A DNA stretch of 52,743 nt from Sulfurovum xiamenensis (GCF_030347995.1 NZ_JAQIBC010000003.1:269565-322307); one strand, 5' to 3'; shown: positions 6,586 through 15,165, counted from the first letter of the stretch. Numbers and translations: made by a program. The notes: generated by a model not told the origin, from the letters alone.

Positions 6586-7185
6586 TTGAACGTGAAAATA
6601 ACAGATAAGAAAGCATTAAAACGTGAATCTATTATACAAGCGGCCTTACAACTTTTTTCGCTAAACGGTTTTCATGGGACAACTATTCCTGATATAGCTA
6701 AGAAACTTCATATGAGTGTAGGAAATGTATATAATTATTTTTCATCCAAAGATATCTTAGCACAGGAGATTATAAAATATACTTCTCAAGCATTGGGTAA
6801 AGAGATACATAAAGTTAATATGATGGATGTGAGTGCTAAAGAAAAGATTGGGAAGATTGTTGAAGTTTATTTTATGATGGCAAAAGATAAGCCTGAAATG
6901 ATAGAGTATTTTCTACGCGTATATCTTTCTAATCGTGAGGTATTTCATCATGGCTGTGAAGGAATGGTCTGTGTTTCTGGGTTTATCACTGAAATTATGA
7001 TTTTCTTTGATGAATCTGTTTCTTCTGGAGAGTTACGTAACCAGGACTTCTTTTCTGCTTTTGGGCTGTTCATGGGATACTTGGGTGGAATGGTTTTTCT
7101 CAAAGGAGAGGATGTATTACCTAAGCCTATTGAAGAATATATAGATGATATTTCGTACAACATATATAATGCATTAAAGGTATAA
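6586..7185 (+). CDS. TetR/AcrR-family transcriptional regulator
   Basis: The N-terminal TetR helix-turn-helix is clear (SIIQAALQLFSLNGFHGTTI, then AKKLHMSVGNVYNYFSSKD), followed by an about 140-residue helical ligand/dimerisation domain. AAAAGGA (6574-6580) fits a TTG start at 6586 or GTG at 6592 better than the upstream ATG at 6541. The sensor-like hydrogenase small-subunit gene begins 3 nt after the stop, so the genes are surely co-transcribed. It is the best candidate reader of the six TGAAT-N4-ATTCA palindromes ahead of the hydrogenase, sulfate and hyp operons, whose form is typical of TetR operators. A second TetR-type gene is not present in the window. Confidence 0.9.
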   Translation: MNVKITDKKALKRESIIQAALQLFSLNGFHGTTIPDIAKKLHMSVGNVYNYFSSKDILAQEIIKYTSQALGKEIHKVNMMDVSAKEKIGKIVEVYFMMAKDKPEMIEYFLRVYLSNREVFHHGCEGMVCVSGFITEIMIFFDESVSSGELRNQDFFSAFGLFMGYLGGMVFLKGEDVLPKPIEEYIDDISYNIYNALKV

Positions 7186-7188
7186 AGT

Positions 7189-8085
7189 ATGGCAAGCCAA
7201 AACAAACCTAAATTGCTTTGGCTACAGTCTATCACTTGCAATGGAAACACTCATTCTTTTTTAAATCATCCAGATCTCTTTTTTATACTTTCACATTTTG
7301 AAGTTGTGCATCATCCTGTACTTGATAGTTCATACAGTATGGAAGATGTTATAGCAGGTATTGTACCTTGTGATATACTCATACTTGAAGGTTCTTTTCA
7401 AGAAGAAGGGTTTTTGAAAAGTGGTGTGGAAGTGTCATCAATTATAAAGCATTATGCAAATAAAGCTAAACATATTATATCTGTTGGGACCTGTGCAACT
7501 TTTGGAGGCATATTTAAACAAAAAAATCCTGAGGCAATTTCAGGTTTTTGTTTCAATGCTGAAGAGAAGACAGAGCGTTATAATGCGTATGCTTCCAAAC
7601 TTATATCGCTACCGGGTTGTCCAATGCATCCTAAGTGGCTCTCTTATGTCCTTTTGATGATATCAGGAAAGAAAGATATCCCTATTGACAACTTACACCG
7701 TCCAGTAGAACTTTATGGATACACAGTACATATGGGATGTACGCGTAACGAGTATTTTGAATGGAAGATAGACACAAAAACTTTTGGACTTAAGGAAGGT
7801 TGTCTTTTTTATGAGACTGGATGCCGAGGCCCTTATACTAGAGGTAGTTGTAACAAGATATTGTGGAATGATATAAATTCCAAAACACGTGCAGGAACCC
7901 CTTGCTTTGGTTGCACGGAACCTAACTATCCGCAAGAATCATTCTTTGAAACAAAAACTAATATGGGAATACCGGATAAGATGCCACTCGGCGTATCTAA
8001 GCGAGCATATCTGACACTTACCAGTGTGGCGAAAAGTTTTACGATTAAACGTTTCTCAGAGCGACTTATGGAATATGATAAATGA
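7189..8085 (+). CDS. [NiFe] hydrogenase small subunit, cytoplasmic sensor/group 2-like
   Basis: The 298-aa protein has the small-subunit FeS ligand pattern: GTCATFGG, LPGCPMHP, HMGCTRNEYFE, ETGCRGPYTRGSC and TPCFGCTEPNYP. There is no Tat signal and no C-terminal membrane anchor, so it is cytoplasmic. The N-terminal motif reads TCNGN, lacking the second Cys of the usual CxGC. Its stop overlaps the large-subunit start by 4 nt (ATGA). Lying between a TetR regulator and a large subunit without cleavable tail, it fits the H2-sensing HupU/HoxB type or a group 2 cytoplasmic uptake enzyme; these cannot be separated from sequence reading alone. Confidence 0.88.
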   Translation: MASQNKPKLLWLQSITCNGNTHSFLNHPDLFFILSHFEVVHHPVLDSSYSMEDVIAGIVPCDILILEGSFQEEGFLKSGVEVSSIIKHYANKAKHIISVGTCATFGGIFKQKNPEAISGFCFNAEEKTERYNAYASKLISLPGCPMHPKWLSYVLLMISGKKDIPIDNLHRPVELYGYTVHMGCTRNEYFEWKIDTKTFGLKEGCLFYETGCRGPYTRGSCNKILWNDINSKTRAGTPCFGCTEPNYPQESFFETKTNMGIPDKMPLGVSKRAYLTLTSVAKSFTIKRFSERLMEYDK

Positions 8086-9383
8086 ATAATATAACCGTTA
8101 AAAAACTTATAGAGAAGATAGAAGGTGAGGCGGAATTGGATTTCACATTTAACCAAGGTGAAATAGAGGATGTAAAGATAAACTTTGGTTTTTACCGTGG
8201 TATAGAAGAAATACTTAGAGGTCACGATGCTTGGGATGCTTTAGTGATCACACCACGAGTTTGTGGTATTTGTAACCATGCACATCTCTTAGCGGCGGTA
8301 CGTGCTATAGAAAATGGATATGAAAATTCAGGGTTAAAAGTAAATCTTACTTCCAAAGCAAAAGCCATACGAGAGTTTACATTGTCATGTGAACTCATAC
8401 AAAACCATATTAAATGGCTTTATATGACTATATTCCCGCACTTTGAAAAGTTTGTAGGAGCCGTTAGCGAAGAAAATTATGCCATGAAGGCCACATATCT
8501 TGCCTCTACTATTACTAAAGCATTAGCTGTCTTTTCAGGACAATGGCCACATGCTTCTTATGCTATTCCAGGTGGAGTGACCTGTGATCCAACACATCTT
8601 GATGTGATGCAAGCACAAAGTCTTGTAGATGAAAGCATTAAATTCTTTGAAGAGGTGGTGATTGGACTTTCTATAGATGACTATCTAGCGATGGAATCAG
8701 TCTCTTCGTTTGATAAGATACAAGGTGACTTTGGCAAACTATTACGTCTTATGATAGTTAACGATATGGGTAATAAAGGATACAGTCATGACAGATTTAT
8801 TGTTTTTGGAGAAAGTGTCCTTTCTAAGCCAGGTAGGTCTATTATTACAAATGTTACAAATGTTGATATATCTTGTGTGATAGAAAATGAACAAAAAGGT
8901 ACGGTTTCAAAGGCTGTAACCTATAAAGATAAGTTTTATGAAGTTGGCCCATTAGCTAGAGGTATGGTTGCTAAGACACCAATAGTCAGAAGTTTACATA
9001 AACGCTTTAAAGATTCTGTATTATCACGAGTATTTGCACGTATACACGAAGTAGCACTTTTGTTAGACTACTCTAAAAGTTTACTCAATAAATTACAATT
9101 AGATGAGCCATCTTGTGTATTAAAATCGGATGTACGACTTACTGATTTTGATGGTATAGGTACAGTTGAAGCTGCTAGAGGCTCACTAATACATAAGACA
9201 ACAGTACGGGATGGTGTCATCACCAATTATGACATTATTACACCGACTCAGTGGAATCTTGGTAATTCCAAAGCAGTAGACCAGGGCATAGCAATAGAAG
9301 CGATGATTGGTTCTTCAAGTATAGAAGAAGCAACGTTTATTTTTCGTACATTTGATGTCTGCTCTGTCTGCACCACTCAATAA
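8082..9383 (+). CDS. [NiFe] hydrogenase large subunit, cytoplasmic sensor/group 2-like
   Basis: This 433-aa protein carries the L1 Ni-binding motif RVCGICNHAH near residues 60-69. It ends FDVCSVCTTQ: the L2 cysteine pair is present, but the usual DPC is DVC and the usual terminal His is Gln. Translation stops there, so no tail has to be cleaved by a maturation protease. Absence of the tail is known for regulatory H2 sensors (HupV/HoxC), which normally signal through a kinase; here a TetR gene is the operon partner instead. No kinase gene is seen nearby. Confidence 0.88.
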   Translation: MNNITVKKLIEKIEGEAELDFTFNQGEIEDVKINFGFYRGIEEILRGHDAWDALVITPRVCGICNHAHLLAAVRAIENGYENSGLKVNLTSKAKAIREFTLSCELIQNHIKWLYMTIFPHFEKFVGAVSEENYAMKATYLASTITKALAVFSGQWPHASYAIPGGVTCDPTHLDVMQAQSLVDESIKFFEEVVIGLSIDDYLAMESVSSFDKIQGDFGKLLRLMIVNDMGNKGYSHDRFIVFGESVLSKPGRSIITNVTNVDISCVIENEQKGTVSKAVTYKDKFYEVGPLARGMVAKTPIVRSLHKRFKDSVLSRVFARIHEVALLLDYSKSLLNKLQLDEPSCVLKSDVRLTDFDGIGTVEAARGSLIHKTTVRDGVITNYDIITPTQWNLGNSKAVDQGIAIEAMIGSSSIEEATFIFRTFDVCSVCTTQ

Positions 9384-9440
9384 TATAATACATATTTAGG
9401 ATATTTCAAAAATCAACATTTATAAATATTTTACATAAAG

Positions 9441-9454
9441 TGAATAAGTATTCA
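9441..9454. promoter_or_regulatory. Operator A, TGAATAAGTATTCA
   Basis: Upstream member of the operator pair ahead of the c-heme gene. The sequence is identical to operator F in front of the hyp operon. Confidence 0.7.
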
Positions 9455-9484
9455 TTTTACTTTAAGTTTTTTTACCTACTATAC

Positions 9485-9498
9485 TGAATACTCATTCA
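9485..9498. promoter_or_regulatory. Operator B, TGAATACTCATTCA
   Basis: Downstream member of the pair; its first base is the last base of the -10 box. Confidence 0.7.
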
Positions 9499-9542
9499 TT
9501 TTTTAGAAAAAATGTAATAAATTAAGTATAGAAAGGATTATT

Positions 9543-10310
9543 ATGATGAATAATAAAGTAATGGGTCAAATGAATCTTCCTTCTTTAGGAATTGCCGTAA
9601 GAACACTATTTACAGGTTATTTACTAGTGATGGCAGTAGGATTTATAATGTCAGGGATTCAAATACTTTTAACACATGGTATGGCAGATGGTAAATTAGG
9701 TGTATCAGTTGATGACGTTGTTTATAGTTATCATGGTAATAGAAATTCTTCTAAATTAGAAGTCAAGTTAAATGGGTCTATGAAAGATAAAGCTAGTGAT
9801 AAAGATAGAACAACATTGATCAAATGGGCAAGAGAAGGAGCACCCCTAGAACATTGGAAAAAAGTTGAACCAGTTTTTTCAGCAAATTGTGTGCAGTGTC
9901 ATAGTTCAATACCTGGATTACCTAAGTTTGATGAGTATGAAGAAACAGCTGAAGTTGCAAAAACAGATATGGGTGCATCGGTAGATTCTCTGACTAGAGT
10001 TTCTCATATTCATCTTTTTGGTATTGCTTTCATATTCATTTTTGTCGGGCTCATATTTTCTTTAGCTGTAGGGTTGAATGAAAAACTTAAGGCTTTTATT
10101 ATCGCGATTCCATTTGGATTTTTAATTATAGATATTTCTTCATGGTGGATCACCTCCATATTTCCACAATTTGCATGGTTTGTAATTATAGGTGGTTTTG
10201 GTTACATGATGGCATTTGTGATAATGTGGGGAACATCAATGTATCAGATGTGGATACTTCCTCGCAATGGAAAAGATTATAATATAAATGAATGGAATGA
10301 TAATAGATAA
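9543..10310 (+). CDS. Membrane-anchored mono-heme cytochrome c-like protein of the hydrogenase locus
   Basis: 255 aa with about five membrane helices: one near residues 20-44, then four after residue 155 (HLFGIAFIFIFVGLIFSLAV onward). Between them is a periplasmic segment of about 110 residues holding one c-heme site, CVQCH, at about 118-122. His residues at helix edges could ligate further heme. The ATG at 9543 has AAAGGA upstream. The gene shares a two-operator promoter design with hydA just downstream, so it probably passes electrons from the hydrogenase or helps it mature. The family is not one I can name. Confidence 0.75.
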   Translation: MMNNKVMGQMNLPSLGIAVRTLFTGYLLVMAVGFIMSGIQILLTHGMADGKLGVSVDDVVYSYHGNRNSSKLEVKLNGSMKDKASDKDRTTLIKWAREGAPLEHWKKVEPVFSANCVQCHSSIPGLPKFDEYEETAEVAKTDMGASVDSLTRVSHIHLFGIAFIFIFVGLIFSLAVGLNEKLKAFIIAIPFGFLIIDISSWWITSIFPQFAWFVIIGGFGYMMAFVIMWGTSMYQMWILPRNGKDYNINEWNDNR

Positions 10311-10382
10311 TAACAATTTATTAACAAATTGTATACAATATTTATATTAAAATATTTAAAAAGGTGATTAAATATATATAAA

Positions 10383-10396
10383 TGAATGAATATTCA
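10383..10396. promoter_or_regulatory. Operator C, TGAATGAATATTCA
   Basis: Perfect 14-bp palindrome including the central bases, located just upstream of the expected -35 region of hydA. Confidence 0.7.
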
Positions 10397-10427
10397 TTTA
10401 TATTTAAGTTTAATTTGTTTATTATGG

Positions 10428-10441
10428 TGAATCAATATTCA
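10428..10441. promoter_or_regulatory. Operator D, TGAATCAATATTCA
   Basis: Lies 2 nt behind the -10 box of hydA, over the expected transcription start. Confidence 0.7.
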
Positions 10442-10471
10442 ATTATATTTTGAATAAAAAAAGGAGAATAG

Positions 10472-11710
10472 ATGAGTATGGATAAGCAAGAGTCCGTAAA
10501 AAAACTTTTTACCTCTCAAAGTGCGAAAGTGGACACAAATAAAGGCGATACATATTACGATGAGTTGTATATCAAATGTCGAGCAAGACTTGATGATTTA
10601 AAAAAGTTAAAACCGCTTAATAATAGACTAGACTTTACAGAAAGTATTGAAGATGAAGGTCTTGAAAGAAGAGATTTTCTTAAATGGGCATCTGCAACAA
10701 CTGCAATGTTGATGTTACCAGCTTCATTTACACCATTGGTTGCGGAAGCAGCTGTTATGATGAATCGTGTACCTGTTATATGGTTAGAGTTACAAGATTG
10801 TGCAGGTAACTCTGAAGCATTACTTAGAAGTGACGGGCCACAAATTGATGAAATCATTCTTGATATCATCTCTTTAGAATTTCATGAAACATTACAGGCT
10901 GCATCAGGACATCAAGCTGAAAAGCAAATGGAAGAAGCAGTTGAACACTTTAAAGGAAAGTATTTACTTTTCGTAGAAGGTTCTATTCCTATGGGTATGA
11001 ATGGTCAGTATGGGACAATTGGTGCACATGCAGAAACATTCCATGATCATTTACTCCGTGTAGCAGCTGATGCAGCTGCTGTTGTTGCAGTAGGTTCATG
11101 TGCAACCTATGGCGGAATTCCTGCAGCTGCACCAAATCCTACAGACGCTGTAGGTGTTATGGATGTAGTAAAAGGTAAACCAGTTATAAATATACCTGCA
11201 TGTCCTGCCAACCCTTCAAATATGGTAGGGGTTATTTTACACTATGTATTGACTGGTTCTATTCCGGAGCTTGATTCTTTACTTAGACCAAAGTTTGCTT
11301 TTGGTTATCGTATCCATGATAACTGTGAAAGACGTGCACACTTTGATGCTGGTGAATACGTGGAAGAGTGGGGTGATGAAGGGGCTAAAAATAACTTCTG
11401 CCTCTATAAAGTTGGATGTAAAGGTCCAATGACTTTTAACAACTGTTCTATTATACGATATAACGAAGGTGTAAATTGGCCTATTGGTGTTGGCCGTGGG
11501 TGTATAGGTTGTTCTGAACCAGATTTCTGGGACAAGTATGCGTATGAAAGACCAATGTCAGATGCCAATATTAAAGCACCTACAGGCGGTGTAGAAAAAA
11601 CAGTTGATGAGTTTGGTTTAGGGTTACTTACTGCAGCAGGTATTGGTATAGGTATTCATGCAGCTGCGAGTGCAGTTGCCGGTAAAAGAGTAGATAAAGG
11701 AGAAGAGTAA
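10472..11710 (+). CDS. hydA: Uptake [NiFe] hydrogenase small subunit, Tat-exported
   Basis: 412 aa. A Tat signal (ERRDFLKWASATTAM) sits unusually far in, near residues 65-80, after a long charged leader. The mature part carries the three-cluster Cys pattern: QDCAGN, GSCATYGG, PACPANPSN, DNCERRAHFD, KVGCKGPMTFNNC and GCIGCSEPDF. As in the sensor-like small subunit, the first motif is CxGN rather than CxGC. A C-terminal hydrophobic helix (LLTAAGIGIGIHAAASAVAG) anchors it in the membrane next to the cytochrome b. Its stop shares a base with the hydB start. It resembles the H. pylori/Wolinella group 1b HydA. Confidence 0.96.
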   Translation: MSMDKQESVKKLFTSQSAKVDTNKGDTYYDELYIKCRARLDDLKKLKPLNNRLDFTESIEDEGLERRDFLKWASATTAMLMLPASFTPLVAEAAVMMNRVPVIWLELQDCAGNSEALLRSDGPQIDEIILDIISLEFHETLQAASGHQAEKQMEEAVEHFKGKYLLFVEGSIPMGMNGQYGTIGAHAETFHDHLLRVAADAAAVVAVGSCATYGGIPAAAPNPTDAVGVMDVVKGKPVINIPACPANPSNMVGVILHYVLTGSIPELDSLLRPKFAFGYRIHDNCERRAHFDAGEYVEEWGDEGAKNNFCLYKVGCKGPMTFNNCSIIRYNEGVNWPIGVGRGCIGCSEPDFWDKYAYERPMSDANIKAPTGGVEKTVDEFGLGLLTAAGIGIGIHAAASAVAGKRVDKGEE

Positions 11711-13473
11711 TGTCTAAGAAACATATAATTGTTGACCCTATTACAAGAATTGAAGGACATCTTCGTATTGAAGCAGTAATAGATGAGAATAATCAAATTG
11801 TAGATGCATTCAGTTCATCAACAATGTTTAGAGGGATAGAAACAATCCTTAAGGGCAGAGATCCAAGAGATTGTGGTTTGATGGCAATGCGTATTTGTGG
11901 TGTCTGTACTGGTACACATTACCAGAGAAGTATTGAAGCGGTAGAAGATGCATTTGACATCACTATACCTAAAAATGCACGATTAGTTAGAAATTTGATC
12001 CAAGGGGCACTATATGTACATGATCATCTTGTACATTTCTATCATTTACATGCACTTGATTTTGTCGATGTTATAGCAGCAACAAAGGCAGATCCTTATA
12101 AGACTGCAGTAGAAGCTGCTAAATGGGCACGTGTGGCCGGTGTAGATGCATTTACTTCTGATCCTTCAGAGTTTAAGCTTATACAAAAACGTATTATAAA
12201 GTTTGTCGAAGAAGGAAGATTGGGTATCTTTGGAAATGGATATTGGGGTAATGACCACTATGAACTTACACCAGAACAAAATCTTATTGGTGTAGCACAC
12301 TATCTTAAAGCACTTGATATTCAAAGAGATATAGCTAAAATGCAATCTATATTTGGTGGTAAAAACCCACATCCACAATCTATTGTCGTGGGTGGTGTGA
12401 CCTGTGTTCAGGATATTAAAAACCCTGCTAGAATCGCACTCTTTAAGCAGTTATTAAAGGACAGTACAGAATTTGTTAAAAGAGCGTATCTTCCAGATGT
12501 ATATATGGCTGGAACTATGTATGCTGAAGAGGCAACTGATACAGATGCTACCTACAAAGGTGTAGGTGGAACGGGTGGTGGTATCTTAAGTTATATGTCT
12601 TATGGAGACTTTAGACTTGATGATACAGGATTCTATAATGCAGAGACACTTTTCCCATCAGGACTTGTATTGGATGGTGATATCAGTAAAGCATTTGAAG
12701 TTGATCAAGCAAAAATTACTGAAGATGTAACACATTCTTGGTATGAGGGTACAGGTGCTCCAGAACACCCATATGAGGGTACAACTATCCCTAAATTTAC
12801 AGGGTTTGAGAAAAAAGAAGATGGATACTCATACTTGAAAACAGATGAAAAGTACTCTTGGATTAAGTCTCCTCTGTATGATGGTAAAAAAGTGGAAGTT
12901 GGACCACTTGCACGTATGGTTATTGGGTATGTAAAAGGTGATAAAAGAGTAACAAAATATGTAGGTAATTTCTTAAAAAGATCAAACTTGCCTGTAACAG
13001 TTCTCTTTTCAACTATTGGTAGAACTGCAGCACGTGCCATAGAGACAGAGTTAATGTGTGATGTCATGATGGAATGGGTTGATGAATTGGCAAAAAATGT
13101 TGCTATGGGTGATCTTAGTACTTGGACAGAGTTTGATTTTGATCATGTAAGTGCGGATACAAAAGGTGTGGGACTTGCAGAGGCACCAAGAGGATCTCTA
13201 GGCCACTGGGTAAAAGTAAAAGACGGAAAAGTTGAAAACTATCAAGCTGTTGTCCCATCAACATGGAATGCGGGACCTAGAGGACCAAATGGTGAATTGG
13301 GTGCTTATGAAGCAAGTCTTATAGGTACAAAAGTTGCTAATCCTGAGGAGCCGTTAGAAATTATTAGAACTGTCCATAGTTTTGATCCTTGTATTGCTTG
13401 TGCGGTGCATGTCGTGGACACAAAAGGTAAGGAATTAGCAGTATATAAAGTTGATCCTACATGTGCCTTTTAA
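11710..13473 (+). CDS. hydB: Uptake [NiFe] hydrogenase large subunit
   Basis: 587 aa, the usual length. L1 motif RICGVCTGTH near residues 60-69 and L2 motif DPCIACAVH near the C-terminus provide the four Ni/Fe cysteines. About 20 residues follow the final His (VVDTKGKELAVYKVDPTCAF) and must be cut off by a maturation endopeptidase after Ni insertion. It oxidises H2 at the periplasmic face with HydA and donates electrons through HydC to the quinone pool. Codon-level composition matches its neighbours. Confidence 0.97.
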   Translation: MSKKHIIVDPITRIEGHLRIEAVIDENNQIVDAFSSSTMFRGIETILKGRDPRDCGLMAMRICGVCTGTHYQRSIEAVEDAFDITIPKNARLVRNLIQGALYVHDHLVHFYHLHALDFVDVIAATKADPYKTAVEAAKWARVAGVDAFTSDPSEFKLIQKRIIKFVEEGRLGIFGNGYWGNDHYELTPEQNLIGVAHYLKALDIQRDIAKMQSIFGGKNPHPQSIVVGGVTCVQDIKNPARIALFKQLLKDSTEFVKRAYLPDVYMAGTMYAEEATDTDATYKGVGGTGGGILSYMSYGDFRLDDTGFYNAETLFPSGLVLDGDISKAFEVDQAKITEDVTHSWYEGTGAPEHPYEGTTIPKFTGFEKKEDGYSYLKTDEKYSWIKSPLYDGKKVEVGPLARMVIGYVKGDKRVTKYVGNFLKRSNLPVTVLFSTIGRTAARAIETELMCDVMMEWVDELAKNVAMGDLSTWTEFDFDHVSADTKGVGLAEAPRGSLGHWVKVKDGKVENYQAVVPSTWNAGPRGPNGELGAYEASLIGTKVANPEEPLEIIRTVHSFDPCIACAVHVVDTKGKELAVYKVDPTCAF

Positions 13474-13480
13474 GGAGTAT

Positions 13481-14227
13481 ATGATGAAACCTGGATATAG
13501 AAAAATTGAACGGATGAATGCTACCACGCGTATCATCCACTGGACCAATGTCTTTTCGATGATTGTAGCTGTAGCAACGGGGCTTTATATCGCTCATCCG
13601 TATTATCAAACCTTTATTGCTGATCCTGCTGTAGATAAATATGTTATGGCATGGAATCGTTGGGGACATTTTATTGTTGCGATAATCTTTGATGTGACAT
13701 CAATTGTTATTTTTTATCTTGCATTTTCAACGCGTTTCCTAAAGGTGAAACCATATAAAAAAGATATTCCAAATCAAAGTAATATAAAACAGTTTTTTGA
13801 GGTATTTTTAAATCTTGTGACACTTAACAGACGCAAGAAGTTTGATTCAAGTTATCTTGATAGTTTTAATTCAGTTTATTTCACGATCTTCCACTTGTTG
13901 TTAGTGTGGATGCTTTTGACTGGACTTCAGTTGTATGTACATGGTTTAGGTTCTGGCCTTAGTTCAATTGGTGAGTGGTGGCCATGGATGTTACACCTTG
14001 TCACAGATTGGACGATTCCGGTAAGTGGTTGGCTAATCGGTGCTGGACCTACAGCTTCTATTATGGATGTGCGTATTTCACATCATTATACGATGTGGTG
14101 GATCATTGCTTGGGTAGTATTTCATATTTATTATCAAGTATGGCGTAGTATCTTCTGGAAAGAAGGTGATATTAATATTGTTATAGGTGGCGGTAAATAT
14201 GTAAAAATAAATGAAGATGACAAATAA
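13481..14227 (+). CDS. hydC: Hydrogenase cytochrome b subunit
   Basis: Start chosen at the first of two ATG codons at 13481, which has AAGGAG 6 nt upstream; an upstream start inside hydB would lack one. The roughly 248-aa protein has four main membrane helices with His residues for two b hemes (RIIHWTN near the N-terminus, HLLLVWMLLTG, MLHLVTDW, then ISHHYTMWWIIAWVVFHIYYQ). It anchors HydAB and passes electrons to menaquinone. The hydD frame overlaps its 3' end by 17 nt. Confidence 0.94.
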   Translation: MMKPGYRKIERMNATTRIIHWTNVFSMIVAVATGLYIAHPYYQTFIADPAVDKYVMAWNRWGHFIVAIIFDVTSIVIFYLAFSTRFLKVKPYKKDIPNQSNIKQFFEVFLNLVTLNRRKKFDSSYLDSFNSVYFTIFHLLLVWMLLTGLQLYVHGLGSGLSSIGEWWPWMLHLVTDWTIPVSGWLIGAGPTASIMDVRISHHYTMWWIIAWVVFHIYYQVWRSIFWKEGDINIVIGGGKYVKINEDDK

Positions 14228-14834
14228 GTATATTTCTTCTTTGTTTAAAGGATTAAGATTGAGGTATGAAAAAGTAGCACTTATCGGTATTGGTAATATT
14301 ATGTTTCATGATGAGGGTCTTGGGGCCTACTTAGTGAAGTACATAGAAGAAAATTATAATATACCAGAGTGTTTGACCATCGTTGAAGGAGGAACATTAG
14401 GCTTTACGCTTATGACTTACTATCAAGAGTATGACAAGATCATCGTTGTTGGCACAGGCTCAAAAGATGCTCCAGTGGGGACTATATCTTCTGAGTCTAG
14501 TGAAGAAGTGATGAATAATGGTTCTACAATACGCCAAACTGCGAACGAAGTAGAAATTACTATGATGCTTGAGATCTGCTCTTTTCATGAGAATATGGGA
14601 GATGTACAACTCATAACGATGGTACCAAAAGATATTATAGAAGTACGTAATGGACTTACACCATCAGTACTAAAGCATATGCCGAAACTCGTAGATGCTA
14701 CATTAAAAGAGTTGAGAGATTCCGGTATTAGTTTGCATAGAACTTTTTGTAAAAGAGTCTCTTTTGAGACAATAATAGATGCTTATGCTAATCCAAAAAT
14801 GGAAGATTATAATGACATGTCAAAGTTCATATAA
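14211..14834 (+). CDS. hydD: HydD, hydrogenase maturation protease homologue with lost metal ligands
   Basis: 207 aa with a HyaD/HupD fold signature GIGNIMFHDEGLG near residues 25-37, which keeps the first Ni-binding acid. The other two ligands of the family appear to be missing: the strand normally reading like ILDA/IDA is IIVVGTGS, and the region normally holding a conserved His before a VG/IG helix reads TANEVEITMML with Asn. It may therefore be a non-catalytic Ni chaperone. The gene at 37102-37635 keeps both of those residues and may supply the missing proteolysis. An overlap with hydC shows translational coupling. Confidence 0.85.
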   Translation: MKMTNKYISSLFKGLRLRYEKVALIGIGNIMFHDEGLGAYLVKYIEENYNIPECLTIVEGGTLGFTLMTYYQEYDKIIVVGTGSKDAPVGTISSESSEEVMNNGSTIRQTANEVEITMMLEICSFHENMGDVQLITMVPKDIIEVRNGLTPSVLKHMPKLVDATLKELRDSGISLHRTFCKRVSFETIIDAYANPKMEDYNDMSKFI

Positions 14835-14837
14835 AAT

Positions 14838-14965
14838 ATGTATTACTCAGCTGGGTAAGAAAAACATATGTTTGTCCATCTTCACATAGATAGATATGTT
14901 TACTTAGTCCACCTTGATTTATACTAAAATCTTGCTCATGCTGAACCAGTTGAGTAATACATATA
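14838..14965. repeat. Palindromic unit 0, diverged relative of the downstream array
   Basis: ATATGTATTACTCAGCTGG and CCAGTTGAGTAATACATAT form a 19-bp inverted repeat with one mismatch around about 90 bp. Inside, AAACATAT/ATATGTTT forms a second hairpin. It has the same nested design as the 167-bp units but different sequence. It starts 4 nt after hydD and could also act as a terminator or processing structure. Confidence 0.65.
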
Positions 14966-14996
14966 TTATAGTTGACATTTCTTTAAAGTAACATTG

Positions 14997-15124
14997 TTTA
15001 GTACACAGCCAGATAAGATAGAAAAATTATAAGTTATTTTATTATTTACCTTGTCCAAAAGTAGAGCTTTGTAGAACCTTTTATTTGTATAGCTCTTTCT
15101 CTTTTTATCTGGTTGTGTAGTAAA
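14997..15124. repeat. Array unit 1 (variant interior)
   Basis: Outer arms as in the array, but the interior hairpin is AGAGCT/AGCTCT with loop bases including AACCTTTTATTT, instead of AAACAT/ATGTTT. It has no 15-codon frame. Confidence 0.75.
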
Positions 15125-15165
15125 TAATTATTATGAATTATTTATGAAAATTTCAAATATCATTG

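Larger units (their letters stand above)
9384..9542 (+). promoter_or_regulatory. Promoter region of the c-heme gene with two operators
   Basis: A -10-like TATACT (9480-9485) is flanked by TGAAT-N4-ATTCA palindromes: site A at 9441-9454, just upstream of the expected -35, and site B at 9485-9498, touching the -10. Centre spacing is 44 bp, about four helical turns. A bound repressor would cover the promoter from both sides. Confidence 0.7.
10311..10471 (+). promoter_or_regulatory. Promoter region of hydA with two operators
   Basis: The -10-like TATTAT (10420-10425) lies between operator C (10383-10396) and operator D (10428-10441). Spacing is 45 bp, almost the same geometry as in front of the c-heme gene. 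AGGAGA forms the ribosome binding site. Confidence 0.7.

Noticed and set aside
8082-9383. Large hydrogenase subunit truncated by frameshift
   Set aside because: No tail-like coding continues in other frames after the stop, and lack of a tail is normal in H2-sensing subunits.
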